In this document: positions 42,319 to 49,954 of the stretch, piece by piece
How the letters are laid out: the number at the start of each line of letters is the position of its first letter
Position numbering within the stretch: position 1 is the first letter of the stretch
Assembly (NCBI GenBank): GCA_030431255.1
Contig: JAUIJL010000001.1
Location: forward strand, 930,001-994,000
Direction of reading: 5' to 3'
DNA length: 64,000 bases
Source: Thermoanaerobaculia bacterium
GTDB lineage: Bacteria; Acidobacteriota; Thermoanaerobaculia; Multivoradales; J023
Notes under the pieces: model-generated
Databases searched by the model: none
The model's input: the letters and a program-made list of their open reading frames with translations, nothing else
Told to the model about the DNA's origin: nothing
Program-made: the position numbers and the translations under genes

Positions 42319-43251
42319 ATGGAACAAGCTTTAGTGATGGCTAGCGAAGTCCCCATACCAACCCTACGAGAGCGCTACTCGACGCTCAGGGATAAGAGCC
42401 GTGCCGAAGTCGAAGCCGGCCGCTTCGAAGAAGCTCTGGTTCTGGTCCAAGAAGCATTGGGCCTGGCCGAGCTGCTCGGGGATGATGAGCTGGTGGCCAA
42501 GGCGCGCTGCAATGTTGCCGCGGTGGCGCTCACCATCGGCAAACCCGGTGACCACATCGCGGATCTGCGTTCGATCTTGATGCGCAACTACGATGTGATG
42601 ACCAGCTTCATGGCCGCCTACAATCTCTGCTACGCCTACGAGCTGAAGAAAGAATTCAAAAAAGCCCTCTTTTACGGCCGGATCGCTCGGGATCGAGCGG
42701 AAGCCGCCGACAGCCCCGAGCATCTGGCGACCAGCTACAACCAAATCGGCAACAGCCTTTTGGCCGACAGCTACTTCCAAGAAGCTCGCGAGCACTACGA
42801 GAAGGGCTTGGCTCTGCTCCCGGATCAGCTCAGCTACGTCACCGTTCCCACCCAATTCAACCTCGGCTATTGCATGATCATGCTCGGAGAGGTCCGGGAA
42901 GGGTTCTCTCTCCTATTCCGCTGCTTGCGGTGGCTGCGGCCCCGCCAGATGCGGTCCATGCAAGTCTGGGCGCACCTCTTCACCTGCGCCGGATACCTGG
43001 AGCTGGGCAAAGTCCGAAGGGCTTGGGTGCACGGACGAAAAGCACTGGCCTTTGCTTACGAGACCGGCGAGCAGGAAGCGATCAAAATGTCGCTCTTCAT
43101 GATGGGCGAGGTGGAGCGCAGCGGTGGCGACATCGATGCGGCCTTCGGTTATTTCTCCAAAGTTCAACAACGCTTCTTCCCTGACCACGAAGAAGCTCCG
43201 GCTCTGCTTTCAGTCGTAAGTATGGCCAAGGTGGTCAACTTGAGGGCTTGA
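42319..43251 (+). CDS. TPR-repeat protein
   Basis: A 310-residue soluble helical protein. TPR-type helix pairs are visible at about residues 20-50 (ARFEEALVLVQEALGLAELL-like), 95-125, 135-165 (YFQEAREHYEKGLALLP) and 210-280. Such proteins act as protein-binding scaffolds; the partner is unknown. I chose the ATG at 42319, but a TTG at 42274 and an ATG at 42337 are also in frame. Its stop overlaps a TTG and sits only two bases before the ATG of the next, secreted protein, so the two are coupled. Confidence 0.7.
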   Translation: MEQALVMASEVPIPTLRERYSTLRDKSRAEVEAGRFEEALVLVQEALGLAELLGDDELVAKARCNVAAVALTIGKPGDHIADLRSILMRNYDVMTSFMAAYNLCYAYELKKEFKKALFYGRIARDRAEAADSPEHLATSYNQIGNSLLADSYFQEAREHYEKGLALLPDQLSYVTVPTQFNLGYCMIMLGEVREGFSLLFRCLRWLRPRQMRSMQVWAHLFTCAGYLELGKVRRAWVHGRKALAFAYETGEQEAIKMSLFMMGEVERSGGDIDAAFGYFSKVQQRFFPDHEEAPALLSVVSMAKVVNLRA

Positions 43252-43253
43252 AG

Positions 43254-44639
43254 ATGAAAACCTCAACGATTAGATCGTCAGCGGGGCTGCGGGAGCTGCC
43301 AGACTATGGAATTGTCCTCCAGTGTCTGATGACGGCGGCTTTGACCCTGTTGGTGCTGAGCTTAGGAGCCGCTCCTGTCCAAGCCAATGACGGGGATTTT
43401 GTCGTCGGCGCCAACGGCGAGCTGCTCAAGATCCAGAGCGGTCTTTACGGAGACCTCTTCCCCGAAGGCGGTGATGCGGCTCCGGACGCCTCGGTCCTGG
43501 CTGTGGACAGCATCGTGGGGGACTCCCTACAGCGGTTCCTCGTACCCCAAACAGAGTCTTTTTGGGCTGAAAGCTCGGCCCGTCTGATCAGCGACGAGCC
43601 GGCGGGAGTCAGCTACCTGCTCTGGGAAGCGCGGATCAACGGTGTGCATCCCTTGCTCAGATTGGTGTCGTTCGACGGGGAAGGATTCGGTGCCGTCCAA
43701 GAGATCACCGCGGGAGTCTTTGCCACCAAGGGTGAGCCCAAGCTGCGGGTGACCCACGACTCCCACGGTGAGGGTGAAAACGCTCACGACCGAACCGTGC
43801 TTCACGTTTCGTGGTGGGAAGAGAATCAATCCGCCAAGGAAAAACGTTACGCGTCTCTGATGCTCGAAGATGGGCTCTTCGTGGATGCGGATGTGGTGGT
43901 GGACCTGTCTTCCCTATTGTCCGAAACCGATGAGGTCAGCTCGGCGGTGTCGCCCCTAGATCCGCTGATTCAAATGCAAGCCGGTCCCCACAAAGACGTG
44001 GTGGTGCTCGGATTCACGGATCCCCATCTCGGCAAGATCGTCAGCCTGACGATCGAGGTGCTTCCCCAAGCTCTGAGCCGCTTGTCGGACAGCATTCGCG
44101 CGGAGCTGGCCGCCTTGGGACCGGGCGCAGGCCACTTGGCCGTGTATGCCGCCGTCGAAAGAGCCATCGACGAAATGGCCGGGGAATTCCACTCGGTGGG
44201 TCTCGAGCTCATCCGCCAAGATTTGTTGGCTTACATCGACGAGCTGATGGCGGAAGGGCCGTCGGACGTCCCCTTGCCGTCCAAGATCGGGGGACGGGTG
44301 ATTTGGATCGGAGCCAAGATCGGCAGGACCGGCCTAGCCAATCCCGGAGAGCCTCGGCTGCTGGAGATCGCCGGCTCTGAAGGGCGCAGCCATCATCTGG
44401 CCGTCACCCAAATCGCTTCCTGGGACATTCCGGAGGTGGGAACCACGAGCCCGCGGATCTTCCTATCCCGTGACGGAAACGAGGCCCTCGTGGCCTGGGC
44501 CGGCGAGGGAGGAGGGGCGGTCTACTACCGGGTTTCCGAGAACGGTTCCTGGGGAGCCGCGCACTCGCTGAGACTGCAATCGGGAATGGATATCGACGAC
44601 GCGTTGCGGCTTCTTGAAGCGAGGGCGATGGATCGCTGA
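43254..44639 (+). CDS. Secreted protein of unknown function
   Basis: A 461-residue exported protein. The N terminus has a hydrophobic signal segment (about residues 22-40, LMTAALTLLVLSLGAAPVQA) with a likely cut after VQA. The mature part is acidic and seems beta-rich, with repeated runs such as VSYLLWEARINGVHPLLRL and PRIFLSRDGNEALVAWAGEG that recall propeller-like blades. A more helical stretch lies at about residues 265-335. I do not recognise a family. I chose the ATG at 43254; a TTG at 43248 is the alternative. A strong terminator follows at 44681. Confidence 0.75.
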   Translation: MKTSTIRSSAGLRELPDYGIVLQCLMTAALTLLVLSLGAAPVQANDGDFVVGANGELLKIQSGLYGDLFPEGGDAAPDASVLAVDSIVGDSLQRFLVPQTESFWAESSARLISDEPAGVSYLLWEARINGVHPLLRLVSFDGEGFGAVQEITAGVFATKGEPKLRVTHDSHGEGENAHDRTVLHVSWWEENQSAKEKRYASLMLEDGLFVDADVVVDLSSLLSETDEVSSAVSPLDPLIQMQAGPHKDVVVLGFTDPHLGKIVSLTIEVLPQALSRLSDSIRAELAALGPGAGHLAVYAAVERAIDEMAGEFHSVGLELIRQDLLAYIDELMAEGPSDVPLPSKIGGRVIWIGAKIGRTGLANPGEPRLLEIAGSEGRSHHLAVTQIASWDIPEVGTTSPRIFLSRDGNEALVAWAGEGGGAVYYRVSENGSWGAAHSLRLQSGMDIDDALRLLEARAMDR

Positions 44640-44680
44640 TCCCAGCCTGAGAAGTGCCGGCACCATCGCCGGTCGCTCTG

Positions 44681-44718
44681 AAAAAACCCCCGGGCTCTCC
44701 AAAGCTTGGGGGTTTTTT
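44681..44718 (+). terminator. Intrinsic terminator before mutS
   Basis: AAAAAACCCCC at 44681-44691 pairs with GGGGGTTTTTT at 44708-44718. The terminal T-run is textbook. Confidence 0.9.
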
Positions 44719-44767
44719 CGTGGCTCCACCGAGCGAATGGATCGCTGCAAATCTTGCGGACCGGGGC

Positions 44768-44773
44768 TATACT
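44768..44773 (+). promoter_or_regulatory. Candidate -10 of mutS
   Basis: TATACT lies 82 bases before the mutS ATG; the best -35 at 17-base spacing (CTGCAA at 44745-44750) is weak. Confidence 0.4.
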
Positions 44774-44855
44774 TTGCCCCCCGAGCGTCTTCCCATGACG
44801 CGGCTCCGCCGATTTCCCCTCGCATATTCCGCCACGACCGAGATCAAGGGCTCCA

Positions 44856-47480
44856 ATGACCAAAGTCGCCAGCGCCAAGCTCACCCCCATGATGCGCCAG
44901 TATCTCGAGATCAAGGCGAGCCATGAGGATGCGATTCTTTTTTATCGCATGGGGGATTTCTTCGAGCTTTTCGGGCGGGATGCCGAGGTCGCGGCACCGA
45001 TCATGGAAGTGGCCTTGACCGCCCGCCACAAGGGGACCGACAAAGAAATTCCCATGTGCGGTGTGCCCCACCATGCACTCGAGAACTACGTCGGTAAGCT
45101 CTTGCGGGAAGGGCGGAAAATCGCCATTTGCGATCAAGTCGAGGATCCTTCCCAGGCCAAGGGATTGGTCAAGCGGGAGGTCACCCGGATCATCACTCCC
45201 GGCACCGTCAGCTCTCCGGAGCTGCTCGACGGCAAGGAGGAGAATCTCCTGGCTTGCGTTCTTTGGGAAAAGGCGGACGGCGCCGGAGCGTTTCTCGACG
45301 TCTCTACCGGCTCCTTTTTCGTCCGCCGCTGGGGTAGCGCGGACCGATGCCTAGAGGATCTCGGAATCTTTCGACCGCGGGAAGTGCTCTTCGACGAAGG
45401 GGAGCTGCCGCCGAGCGTGGAGTCCTTCATCGTCAGGGAGGTGGCCTGCGTCACCCCACTGGCGGGCGATAAATATTTTGATCGAAAGAAATCCTCGGAG
45501 CTTCTGAAAGAGCATTTCCGTGCCGGCACCCTTCGGGGTTTCGGCCTGGAAGACGGCGAGCTCGCCACCCGCAGCGCGGCGGCGGCTTTGGAATACGGAC
45601 GGGCGACTCAATTCAGTGACCTCAGCCATATCCAGACCCTCTCGGTGCGCACCGGCGACGACACCATGGTGCTCGACGCCACCACTCTGGGGAATTTGGA
45701 GGTGTTTCGAAACCAACGGGAGGGAACCCGCAAGGCGACGCTGCTCTCGGTGCTCGATCGCACCGTGACCCCGGGAGGGGGACGCTTGTTGCGCGACTGG
45801 CTCCGTCGACCCTTGAAGCATCAAACGTCTGTAGCCGAACGTCACGACGCCGTCCAAGAGCTGTTGGAGCAACCCGCTCTGCGGGAGGAGATCCGCGACA
45901 ACTTGGCCCAGCTGGGCGATCCGGAGCGCTTGTTGTCCCGGGCCGTCCTGGGCTCCATGACCCCGCGGGAAGCGACCGCCCTGCGCGACGGCCTGCGCCG
46001 GGTGCCGTCGATTCTGACGCGGATTTCCGGCTGCCGGGCGGATCTGCTGGCGGATCTGGCCGACCTCGATCCTCTGGAGGAGCTGCAAGAGCATCTGGAG
46101 CGAACCCTGGAGGAGCAGCCCCCAGCGACCCTCAAGAACGGCGGAGTGATCGCCTCCGGCGTCGACGAGGAGCTGGACCGGGCACGGTCACTGGCACGCA
46201 ATGCCAAACAGCATATTCTGGCGATGGAGGAGGCGGAAAAGCAGAAGACCGGTATCTCCTCGCTGAAGATCCGCTACAACAAAGTCTTCGGTTATTACCT
46301 CGAGGTCACTAAGGCCAATCAGCATCTGGTGCCCGATCATTACATTCGCAAGCAGACCCTGGTCAACGCCGAGCGCTACGTGACTCCCGAGATCAAGGAG
46401 CTCGAGGAGGATGTGCTGACGGCCGAAGAAACCCAGCTACGCTTAGAAGAACGTTATTTCGAGGAAGTGCGGCAAACCGTGGTCGCCTATGGACTAGGTA
46501 TTCGTGAGGTCGCTGCGGCCATGTCGACCCTCGACTGCCTGGCGGGATTCGCTGAGCTCGCGTCCCACCGCGGTTATTCCCGGCCGGCCATGCGCGATCT
46601 GGGGGAAGCGATCGTCGTGCGGGAAGGGCGTCACCCGGTGGTGGAGGTCAACAGCTCCGACCCGTTCGTGCCCAACGATGTCGACCTCAGCGACGAGGAG
46701 CGCATTGTGGTGCTCACCGGGCCGAATATGGGGGGTAAGTCGACCTATCTGCGGCAGGTCGCGTTGATCGTGCTGATGGCCCAAGCCGGCTCCTTCGTTC
46801 CCGCGGAGTCGGCGGAGATCGGAATGGTCGATCGCATCTTCACCCGGGTGGGTGCCAGCGACGATCTCGCCCGTGGAGAGTCGACCTTCATGGTCGAGAT
46901 GATCGAGACCGCCAACATCCTCAACCACGCCACCGGCAACAGCCTGGTGATTCTCGACGAGGTCGGTCGTGGAACCGCCACCTTTGACGGCATGTCGTTG
47001 GCTTGGGCCATCGTCGAGCACCTCCACGCCGGGCCGGCCCCGAAAACCCTCTTCGCCACCCACTATCATGAGCTCACCGAGCTGGCCGCCCTGTTGCCGG
47101 GGGTGGTCAACCGAACCTTGGCGGTGAAGGAGTGGGAAGATCGCATCGTTTTCCTGCGGCGGGTGATCAAGGGTAGCGCCAACAAGAGCTACGGCATTCA
47201 CGTGGCCCGGCTGGCGGGGCTGCCGTCTACCCTCATCGATCGAGCCTCTGAGGTCCTGGCCAATTTGGAGAAGCAGGAATACGATCCGTCCGGCAAGCCT
47301 CGAAGAGCGGCGGGAGAGCTCCGACCCCAGGAAGAGGATCCGGCCGGGGATCAGCTCTCCCTCTTTACCCCCGTCGAGCAGGTGATCGCCCAGGTGCTCC
47401 TGGAGACCGATGTCGACCAGCTGACGCCATTGGCTGCCCTCAATTTGGTGGCTGGGCTGCGTCGTCGCCTCGGTGGCTGA
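44856..47480 (+). CDS. mutS: DNA mismatch repair protein MutS
   Basis: MutS binds mismatched DNA and starts repair with MutL. The N-terminal mismatch-binding domain has the Phe-x-Glu region in FYRMGDFFELFGRDAEV, and KLTPMMRQYLEIK precedes it. The core and lever domains follow. The ATPase has Walker A TGPNMGGKSTYLRQ (about residue 621), the Walker B region VILDEVGRGTATFDG and the ATHYHELTEL segment. At 874 residues it is full length, ending in a helix-turn-helix dimer motif. No mutL is in the window. Confidence 0.97.
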   Translation: MTKVASAKLTPMMRQYLEIKASHEDAILFYRMGDFFELFGRDAEVAAPIMEVALTARHKGTDKEIPMCGVPHHALENYVGKLLREGRKIAICDQVEDPSQAKGLVKREVTRIITPGTVSSPELLDGKEENLLACVLWEKADGAGAFLDVSTGSFFVRRWGSADRCLEDLGIFRPREVLFDEGELPPSVESFIVREVACVTPLAGDKYFDRKKSSELLKEHFRAGTLRGFGLEDGELATRSAAAALEYGRATQFSDLSHIQTLSVRTGDDTMVLDATTLGNLEVFRNQREGTRKATLLSVLDRTVTPGGGRLLRDWLRRPLKHQTSVAERHDAVQELLEQPALREEIRDNLAQLGDPERLLSRAVLGSMTPREATALRDGLRRVPSILTRISGCRADLLADLADLDPLEELQEHLERTLEEQPPATLKNGGVIASGVDEELDRARSLARNAKQHILAMEEAEKQKTGISSLKIRYNKVFGYYLEVTKANQHLVPDHYIRKQTLVNAERYVTPEIKELEEDVLTAEETQLRLEERYFEEVRQTVVAYGLGIREVAAAMSTLDCLAGFAELASHRGYSRPAMRDLGEAIVVREGRHPVVEVNSSDPFVPNDVDLSDEERIVVLTGPNMGGKSTYLRQVALIVLMAQAGSFVPAESAEIGMVDRIFTRVGASDDLARGESTFMVEMIETANILNHATGNSLVILDEVGRGTATFDGMSLAWAIVEHLHAGPAPKTLFATHYHELTELAALLPGVVNRTLAVKEWEDRIVFLRRVIKGSANKSYGIHVARLAGLPSTLIDRASEVLANLEKQEYDPSGKPRRAAGELRPQEEDPAGDQLSLFTPVEQVIAQVLLETDVDQLTPLAALNLVAGLRRRLGG

Positions 47481-47629
47481 GAGCTGCGCTCTGGGCCTGA
47501 CTGCCGGAGGCGGCCGCCCCGCAACACCAGGTGTCTCGTTATCGGTCGTCGTGATAGCGTTTTCTCCTGGGATGAAATCCATTGGTTTTGAATCCATGTG
47601 AAGGTCTGGCCGAAGGAGACGCAGCCTCG

Positions 47630-48217
47630 ATGAACGAAGATTTCGAGTCCAATCCCGGTGACGTCACTCAGCTTTTGGGACTCGCTCGACAGGGTCGAAC
47701 CGAGGCCGTGGACCAGCTGATGGAGCTGGTCTACGATGAGCTGAGGAGCTTGGCCTCCAGCGTTTTTCGCAGGGAGCGCTCAGAGCACACCCTCCAACCG
47801 ACGGCCTTGGTGCACGAGGCCTACTTACGCCTCTTGGGCCCCCACGCCTTGCAGGCCACCAGCAAGGCCCATTTCCGAGCCATCGCCGGCGTCGCTATGC
47901 GACGGGTGCTGGTGGATCACGCCCGCCGACGCGCCGCGGACAAGCGCAGCACCGATGCACCCAATATTTCGATCAGCCCTGAGGTCGATTTGGCGATTTC
48001 GCCCGATATCGACGTGCTCGAGCTGCACGACGCCCTGGAACGTATGAGCCAAATCAACGAGCGCCAAGCTCGCCTGGTAGAAATGCGATTCTTTGCCGGC
48101 ATGACCCAACCGGAGGCGGCGGAGGCCCTCGGCGTCTCCCAAGCCACGGCGGAGCGGGACTGGAAGATCGCCAAGGCATGGCTCCGCAAGCGCTTGATGG
48201 CCGACGATGAGCCCTGA
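47630..48217 (+). CDS. ECF-type sigma factor
   Basis: A 195-residue RNA polymerase sigma factor of the ECF group often found in Planctomycetes and Acidobacteriota (Sigma70_ECF type). Region 2 is seen in LMELVYDELRSLASSVFRRE and the LQPTALVHEAYLRLL motif, and region 4 in MRFFAGMTQPEAAEALGVSQ, a helix-turn-helix. I chose the ATG at 47630, preceded by AAGGAG 11 bases upstream. No anti-sigma factor follows; instead a Ser/Thr kinase gene starts 18 bases later, so phosphorylation may regulate this sigma factor, as proposed for ECF-kinase pairs. Confidence 0.9.
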   Translation: MNEDFESNPGDVTQLLGLARQGRTEAVDQLMELVYDELRSLASSVFRRERSEHTLQPTALVHEAYLRLLGPHALQATSKAHFRAIAGVAMRRVLVDHARRRAADKRSTDAPNISISPEVDLAISPDIDVLELHDALERMSQINERQARLVEMRFFAGMTQPEAAEALGVSQATAERDWKIAKAWLRKRLMADDEP

Positions 48218-48235
48218 TTCACCCTGACGCGCGGT

Positions 48236-49951
48236 ATGGATCTGGAGCACGAAATCCGTTTGAATCGGCTGGTGGAGCAGGCCCTCGACCAGCCCGATGG
48301 CCAGCGCCGCGAATTTCTCAGACAACAGGTCGAGGGTGACTCCAAGCTCCTGGAAGAAGCGTGGCAGATGGTCCAGGAAGCGGAGGAAGAGAGCGACTTT
48401 CTCGAGCAACCCGTAGTGCGCGGCATCGGCGATGAGGTCTCGTTGCTTGGCGGTCGTCAAGGCTTTCAGCTACCGTTCGAGGAATCCGGCCCCCTGCAAA
48501 TCGATCAAATCGGGCCCTATCGTCTGGTGCGTCCCTTGGGGGCGGGGGGCATGGGTCGGGTCTACCTCGCGGAGCAAAGCCGGCCGGTACGGCGGCAAGT
48601 CGCCCTCAAGCTGATCCGTTCGAGTGTTCGCAGCCCGGAATCTCAGGCTCGCTTCGACGCCGAGCGCAAGGCTCTGGCACGCCTCAACCATCCCAACATC
48701 GGCCAGCTCTTGGAGGCCGGCACCACCTCGTTCGGATTGCAATATTTCGTCATGGAGCTGGTGGACGGTAAGCCGATCACCAGCTACTGCGACCGGCGTA
48801 ACCTAACCCTGGAAGAGCGCCTGCGTCTTTTCCGCGACGTGTGTTTGGGGGTGCAACATGCTCACCAACGGCAGACCCTGCACCGGGATCTCAAACCTTC
48901 CAATATCTTGATCGCCACGGTCGACGGCGAAGCGGTGCCGAAAATTATCGATTTCGGCATCGCCAAGATGCTCGACGAAGAGCCCGACGGGGCGGCACCG
49001 ACCCTCGGCCGGGTGCTCGGCACGCCGGTTTATATGAGCCCCGAGGCGTTGGAGAAATTCGACGGCTCCGGAGACGTGGATGAGCGCAGCGATGTGTATT
49101 CCCTCGGCATCCTGCTCTATGAGCTGATCTGTGGCTTGCGTCCCTTCGAGAGCGAGGGACAAGGCCTCGCCACCATTCTGCGCGAGATTGCGGAAAAAGA
49201 CGCTCCGAGCCCGAGCGCGCGTTTGGGTGAGGAGAGCATTGAGCGGCAGAGCATGTTGGCCTCACGCCGCCAATCGGACCCCGCGGCTCTACGCCGGGTG
49301 TTGGCCGGTGATTTGGAGTGGGTCGTGGTCAAGGCCACCGCCAAAGATCGCGAGCAGCGCTACGCTTCGGCCGAGGAGCTGGCGGAGGATATCGCTCGGT
49401 ACCTGCGCAAGGAGAGGGTGTCCGCAAGCCCGCCCCGGGTTTGGCGAGACGTCTATCGAATAGCGCGGCGTCATTCCAGAACCTTGCTCAATGTCTCCCT
49501 GGTGATGCTGGCTTTGGTGCTGGGACTTCTGGTCCGGCGTGCGGACGAGCGGGCCGAAGACCTAGAACGATCCCTGGAGCTGTCGAAAAGGACCCTGGAG
49601 TCGGAACGGCTGGCTTCCGACCGCTTCGTTTATTCCCTCAGCCGCTTTCTGGAATCCTCGAGCCCGCCGTCCCAGGGGGATTTGTCGGACCTTAGCTATG
49701 CTCTGAACAGCTTCGACGGCGCGGGCATGGCCGGACGGCTCGACTTGATGGTGGTGCTGGCGGAATCCCTCCAGCAGCGTCGTCAATATGAGCAAGCGGG
49801 TCGGCTGGGCCGTGCGGCTTTAGCCGTGAGCCGCGAGGTTTTGGGTCGCCACGATCGGGTGACCCGCCGGGCTCAGCGCTTGGTCGACGAGATATGCGCC
49901 GAGCATCCGTGCCCACTGGCTCCGGAGCTCGAAAAGGCATTGGCGCCCTAG
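48236..49951 (+). CDS. Ser/Thr protein kinase paired with ECF sigma factor
   Basis: A 571-residue membrane-anchored kinase. A helical N-terminal region (about 1-90) precedes the kinase domain, with GAGGMGRVYLAEQ (about 103), HRDLKPSN (about 216), DFGIAKM (about 238) and the SDVYSLGILLYELI run. One membrane helix lies at about 415-435, followed by a coiled-coil segment and a TPR-like tail of about 130 residues outside the membrane. It lacks PASTA repeats. Adjacency to the ECF sigma gene suggests it controls that factor. Its end is only three bases from the convergent S9 peptidase stop. Confidence 0.9.
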   Translation: MDLEHEIRLNRLVEQALDQPDGQRREFLRQQVEGDSKLLEEAWQMVQEAEEESDFLEQPVVRGIGDEVSLLGGRQGFQLPFEESGPLQIDQIGPYRLVRPLGAGGMGRVYLAEQSRPVRRQVALKLIRSSVRSPESQARFDAERKALARLNHPNIGQLLEAGTTSFGLQYFVMELVDGKPITSYCDRRNLTLEERLRLFRDVCLGVQHAHQRQTLHRDLKPSNILIATVDGEAVPKIIDFGIAKMLDEEPDGAAPTLGRVLGTPVYMSPEALEKFDGSGDVDERSDVYSLGILLYELICGLRPFESEGQGLATILREIAEKDAPSPSARLGEESIERQSMLASRRQSDPAALRRVLAGDLEWVVVKATAKDREQRYASAEELAEDIARYLRKERVSASPPRVWRDVYRIARRHSRTLLNVSLVMLALVLGLLVRRADERAEDLERSLELSKRTLESERLASDRFVYSLSRFLESSSPPSQGDLSDLSYALNSFDGAGMAGRLDLMVVLAESLQQRRQYEQAGRLGRAALAVSREVLGRHDRVTRRAQRLVDEICAEHPCPLAPELEKALAP

Positions 49952-49954
49952 GGC

